The position numbers were made by a program, and so were the translations under genes. Shown piece after piece: positions 15,021 to 16,328 of a DNA stretch of 16,328 nt. Position 1 is the first letter of the stretch; each line of letters starts with the position of its first letter. Under the pieces are notes generated by a model. The model had not been told where the DNA came from. It searched no databases and was given only the letters and a program-made list of their open reading frames with translations. The stretch comes from Mobilitalea sp. Lineage in GTDB: Bacteria; Bacillota_A; Clostridia; Lachnospirales; Lachnospiraceae. The stretch spans positions 1 through 16,328 of the forward strand of contig JARKQP010000281.1 of NCBI GenBank assembly GCA_029974875.1, read 5' to 3'.

Positions 15021-15528
15021 CCTGCATCAACCTCGCTTTGTTAAGTGCACCTACCACGGCCGGTATTAGAAGCATCTGGATCACAATACCGGGAAGGGTT
15101 CCAATAAAAAGACTATGTAAGGAAGACAAAATCGCAGGGGTCCCGAACAGGAAAGACGCCGCAAGATTAATCAATCTCCCGCCTATCATGGCAATAACCA
15201 TACTTATAAAAACAAACCGGTTCCCCTTCGGCAGGTATTTATTAAGCAATCCTGCTAAAAAGCCATAAGCAGCCAGCTCGAATGCCATTGGAATTGCTAC
15301 GACCGGCATTGGAGGCATCCCAAACAAAACAGACCGCAAGATTGGAGCAATCAAGCCCACTACAAGACCGTATTGCCATCCACAGATAAATCCGCACAGC
15401 AGCACAGGAATGTGCATCAGGGAAAGTAAAGTGCCTAACTGTCGGTTGTTTCCGGTCAGGAATGGAAGCACCAGGCAGAGTGCCAAAAATACAGCTGCAA
15501 AAACAAGTTTTTTCGTACTATTCTTCAT
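15013..15528 (-). CDS. Solitary ECF transporter S component (substrate unknown)
   Basis: A 171-residue membrane protein with about five to six hydrophobic segments and a basic N-terminus (MKNSTKK). The pattern MHIPVLLCGFICGWQYGLVVGLIAP, then MAFELAAYGFLAGLL, is typical of vitamin S components of the PF12822 kind (folate, pantothenate, riboflavin-like). No ATPase or T subunit accompanies it, so it must use the shared ECF module (group II). The frame is open upstream to 15576; I chose the ATG at 15528 because AGGAG lies 7 nt before it, while the ATG at 15534 is too near. It heads an operon with a kinase and an Fe-S protein, under a MerR-type promoter. Confidence 0.85.
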   Translation of the reverse strand: MKNSTKKLVFAAVFLALCLVLPFLTGNNRQLGTLLSLMHIPVLLCGFICGWQYGLVVGLIAPILRSVLFGMPPMPVVAIPMAFELAAYGFLAGLLNKYLPKGNRFVFISMVIAMIGGRLINLAASFLFGTPAILSSLHSLFIGTLPGIVIQMLLIPAVVGALNKARLMQDV

Positions 15529-15578
15529 TTTCATACTCCTAAACAAAATTATTATTTCTCTAAAGCTTAGCACCAATT

Positions 15579-15609
15579 ATTGTAATACCTATAGTTCACT
15601 CTAGGTCAA
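15579..15609 (-). promoter_or_regulatory. MerR-type promoter with 19-bp spacer and dyad operator
   Basis: On the minus strand TTGACC (15604-15609), a 19-nt spacer and TACAAT (15579-15584). The dyad ACCTATAGTTCACTCTAGGT (15587-15606) pairs at 8 of 10 positions and fills the spacer. Overlong 19-bp spacers with a central dyad are the hallmark of promoters activated by MerR-family proteins through DNA untwisting. It is 51 nt upstream of the S-component start. Confidence 0.72.
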
Positions 15610-15638
15610 CCCCGTTGGCTGATTTTACAGTAAATAGT

Positions 15639-15678
15639 TAAAGTAAATAGTAAAATGCTAAAGTAAATTATAAAATGT
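15639..15678. repeat. AT-rich 20-bp direct repeat, two copies
   Basis: Two adjacent 20-nt units, 15639-15658 and 15659-15678, match at 17 of 20 positions (TAAAGTAAAT then AGTAAAATGC or TATAAAATGT); a partial third copy precedes at about 15627. They lie 30-75 nt upstream of the MerR-type promoter, where an UP element or a bend would act. Confidence 0.6.
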
Positions 15679-15698
15679 AATTCTAAATTCACGATTGT

Positions 15699-15736
15699 AG
15701 GACTAATTCATTTTCACCATTGACAATTTTAGTCCT
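15699..15736. repeat. 8-bp inverted repeat AGGACTAA/TTAGTCCT
   Basis: AGGACTAA (15699-15706) and TTAGTCCT (15729-15736) with a 22-nt gap, in the AT-rich intergenic stretch. No T run and no gene nearby ends here; possible protein-binding dyad or element end. Confidence 0.4.
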
Positions 15737-15796
15737 GCATAGAGTATGTTATCTCTAAATACCTAAATGCAAAATATGGTATGGCAGGACATAAAG

Positions 15797-15831
15797 AAAA
15801 GCCGTCCATCCGGTAATTACCGTTAGACAGC
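15797..15831 (-). terminator. Rho-independent terminator of the Rpn remnant
   Basis: On the minus strand GCTGTC...CGG-TAATTA-CCG...GACGGC can form a two-part stem (outer arm with one G-U pair) followed by TTTTCTTT. The inner palindrome CGGTAATTACCG is 15811-15822. The stop codon of the remnant lies within the hairpin. Confidence 0.72.
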
Positions 15832-16209
15832 TCTCTTTATCATCTGATCTGTATTTGTCAGGAAATTTTTACAAATCATATTCCTCCGGGCGTCCTCCAT
15901 CGCTTCGTAATAACGCATCTCTTTCTCACTGGCTGCTGCCCTTTTGTTTCTCTCCTCTGCTGCTGCAATTGCTCCGTCCATCCTCACCAACTCCTTTAAT
16001 TCATCTTCCTTAAGGTTACTGTCAAAATACTTCATCCAACGGTGCAGGGAATTGTTCCGGTCATACTGTCCCCTGCCATAGAACTTCTTAAGTTCCAGAA
16101 AGTGGCCATTGAAGCAAGAAGCCCACACTTCAAAATGCCAACATTCAAGTGGCAGATAGTTCATCAATAGCATTGACATAACCCAAAATTTATGATACAT
16201 TTGCCGCAA
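15823..16209 (-). pseudogene. Rpn/PD-(D/E)XK nuclease-family transposase, C-terminal fragment
   Basis: A 128-residue frame that resembles the C-terminal half of Rpn-type recombination-promoting nucleases (YhgA-like, TIGR01784). The string HFLELKKF is followed by LHRWMKYF, then ELVRMDGAIAAAEERNK and EKEMRYYEAMEDARRN, which is the family's helical tail. The N-terminal nuclease core (about 150 residues with the D...E-x-Q/K site) is missing. The first residues (MRQMYHKFWVMSM) do not look like the family, which suggests a frameshift or deletion near 16150-16209, and no ribosome binding site precedes it. Its terminator is intact. I regard it as a broken gene, inactive as a nuclease; a short accessory protein is the alternative. 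Confidence 0.65.
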
Positions 16210-16213
16210 AACC

Positions 16214-16234
16214 TAGAGCTGGCTTGAGGCTCTA
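16214..16234. repeat. Inverted repeat in front of the MerR-family gene
   Basis: TAGAGC (16214-16219) and GCTCTA (16229-16234) flank 9 nt and are followed by TTTTAT. The ATG of the regulator is 22 nt further. It could be an autoregulatory site, since CCTAGAG also occurs in the MerR-type dyad on the minus strand at 15587-15606, or a small hairpin. Confidence 0.45.
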
Positions 16235-16256
16235 TTTTATAGGAAGGGGAAAGATC

Positions 16257-16328
16257 ATGACTTATTCAATTGGTGAAGTTGCCAAGAAATTAAATCTCAC
16301 AGTATATACCCTGCGATATTACGATAAA
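16257..16328 (+). CDS. MerR-family transcriptional regulator (3'-truncated by window edge)
   Basis: Only the first 24 codons are present. MTYSIGEVAKKLNLTVYTLR followed by YYDK is the textbook N-terminus of a MerR winged helix-turn-helix: strand 1, first helix, and the recognition helix ending in LRYYD. AGGAAGGGGA precedes the ATG. The effector domain lies outside the window, so no ligand can be proposed. A MerR-type promoter occurs 650 nt away in front of the ECF S-kinase-DUF362 operon, which is a possible target. Confidence 0.9.
   Translation, partial: MTYSIGEVAKKLNLTVYTLRYYDK

Overview
The window reads as chromosome of a low-to-moderate G+C Gram-positive anaerobe of the class Clostridia; Lachnospiraceae is my best guess from gene style. 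Supporting signs are strong AGGAGG-type ribosome binding sites throughout, tightly overlapping operons, Gram-positive lipoprotein signals, two energy-coupling-factor (ECF) transporter pieces and a DUF362 ferredoxin-like protein. The family assignment is inference. No rRNA, intact tRNA, CRISPR array or intact insertion sequence was seen.

Left part (1-5199, + strand): the end of a five-gene operon. It has two half-size ABC transporters with the exporter fold (the first cut by the window edge), then a complete ECF module: a fused double ATPase, the T subunit, and an S subunit of the MptS/Trep_Strep type. The gene order matches the end of the streptococcal sia heme operon (siaD-E-F-G-H), so heme, siderophore or metal import is the leading hypothesis. 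A decayed IS110-type transposase tail (about 5205-5429) follows.

Middle (5614-12951): an apparent iron-uptake regulon. On the minus strand lies a FepB/FhuD-like lipoprotein, two FecCD permeases, a FecE-like ATPase and, last, a small FMN-binding-domain lipoprotein that may be an extracellular flavin electron carrier. Divergent from it is an AraC-family regulator of the PchR/YbtA kind. Beyond the regulator, on the minus strand, is a MATE exporter. A palindromic operator, GTTAG-N6-CTAAC, occurs four times, all intergenic: in front of the binding protein, inside the 17-bp spacer of a consensus promoter of the AraC gene, and twice in front of the MATE gene. This ties uptake, regulator and exporter into one probable regulon.

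Right part (13117-15609, minus strand): a three-gene operon of a solitary ECF S component, a uridine-kinase-like P-loop kinase and a DUF362 protein with two 4Fe-4S motifs. It is preceded by a promoter with a 19-bp spacer holding a MerR-type dyad. At the window end are a truncated Rpn/PD-(D/E)XK nuclease-transposase gene with a good terminator, and the first 24 codons of a MerR-family regulator on the + strand.
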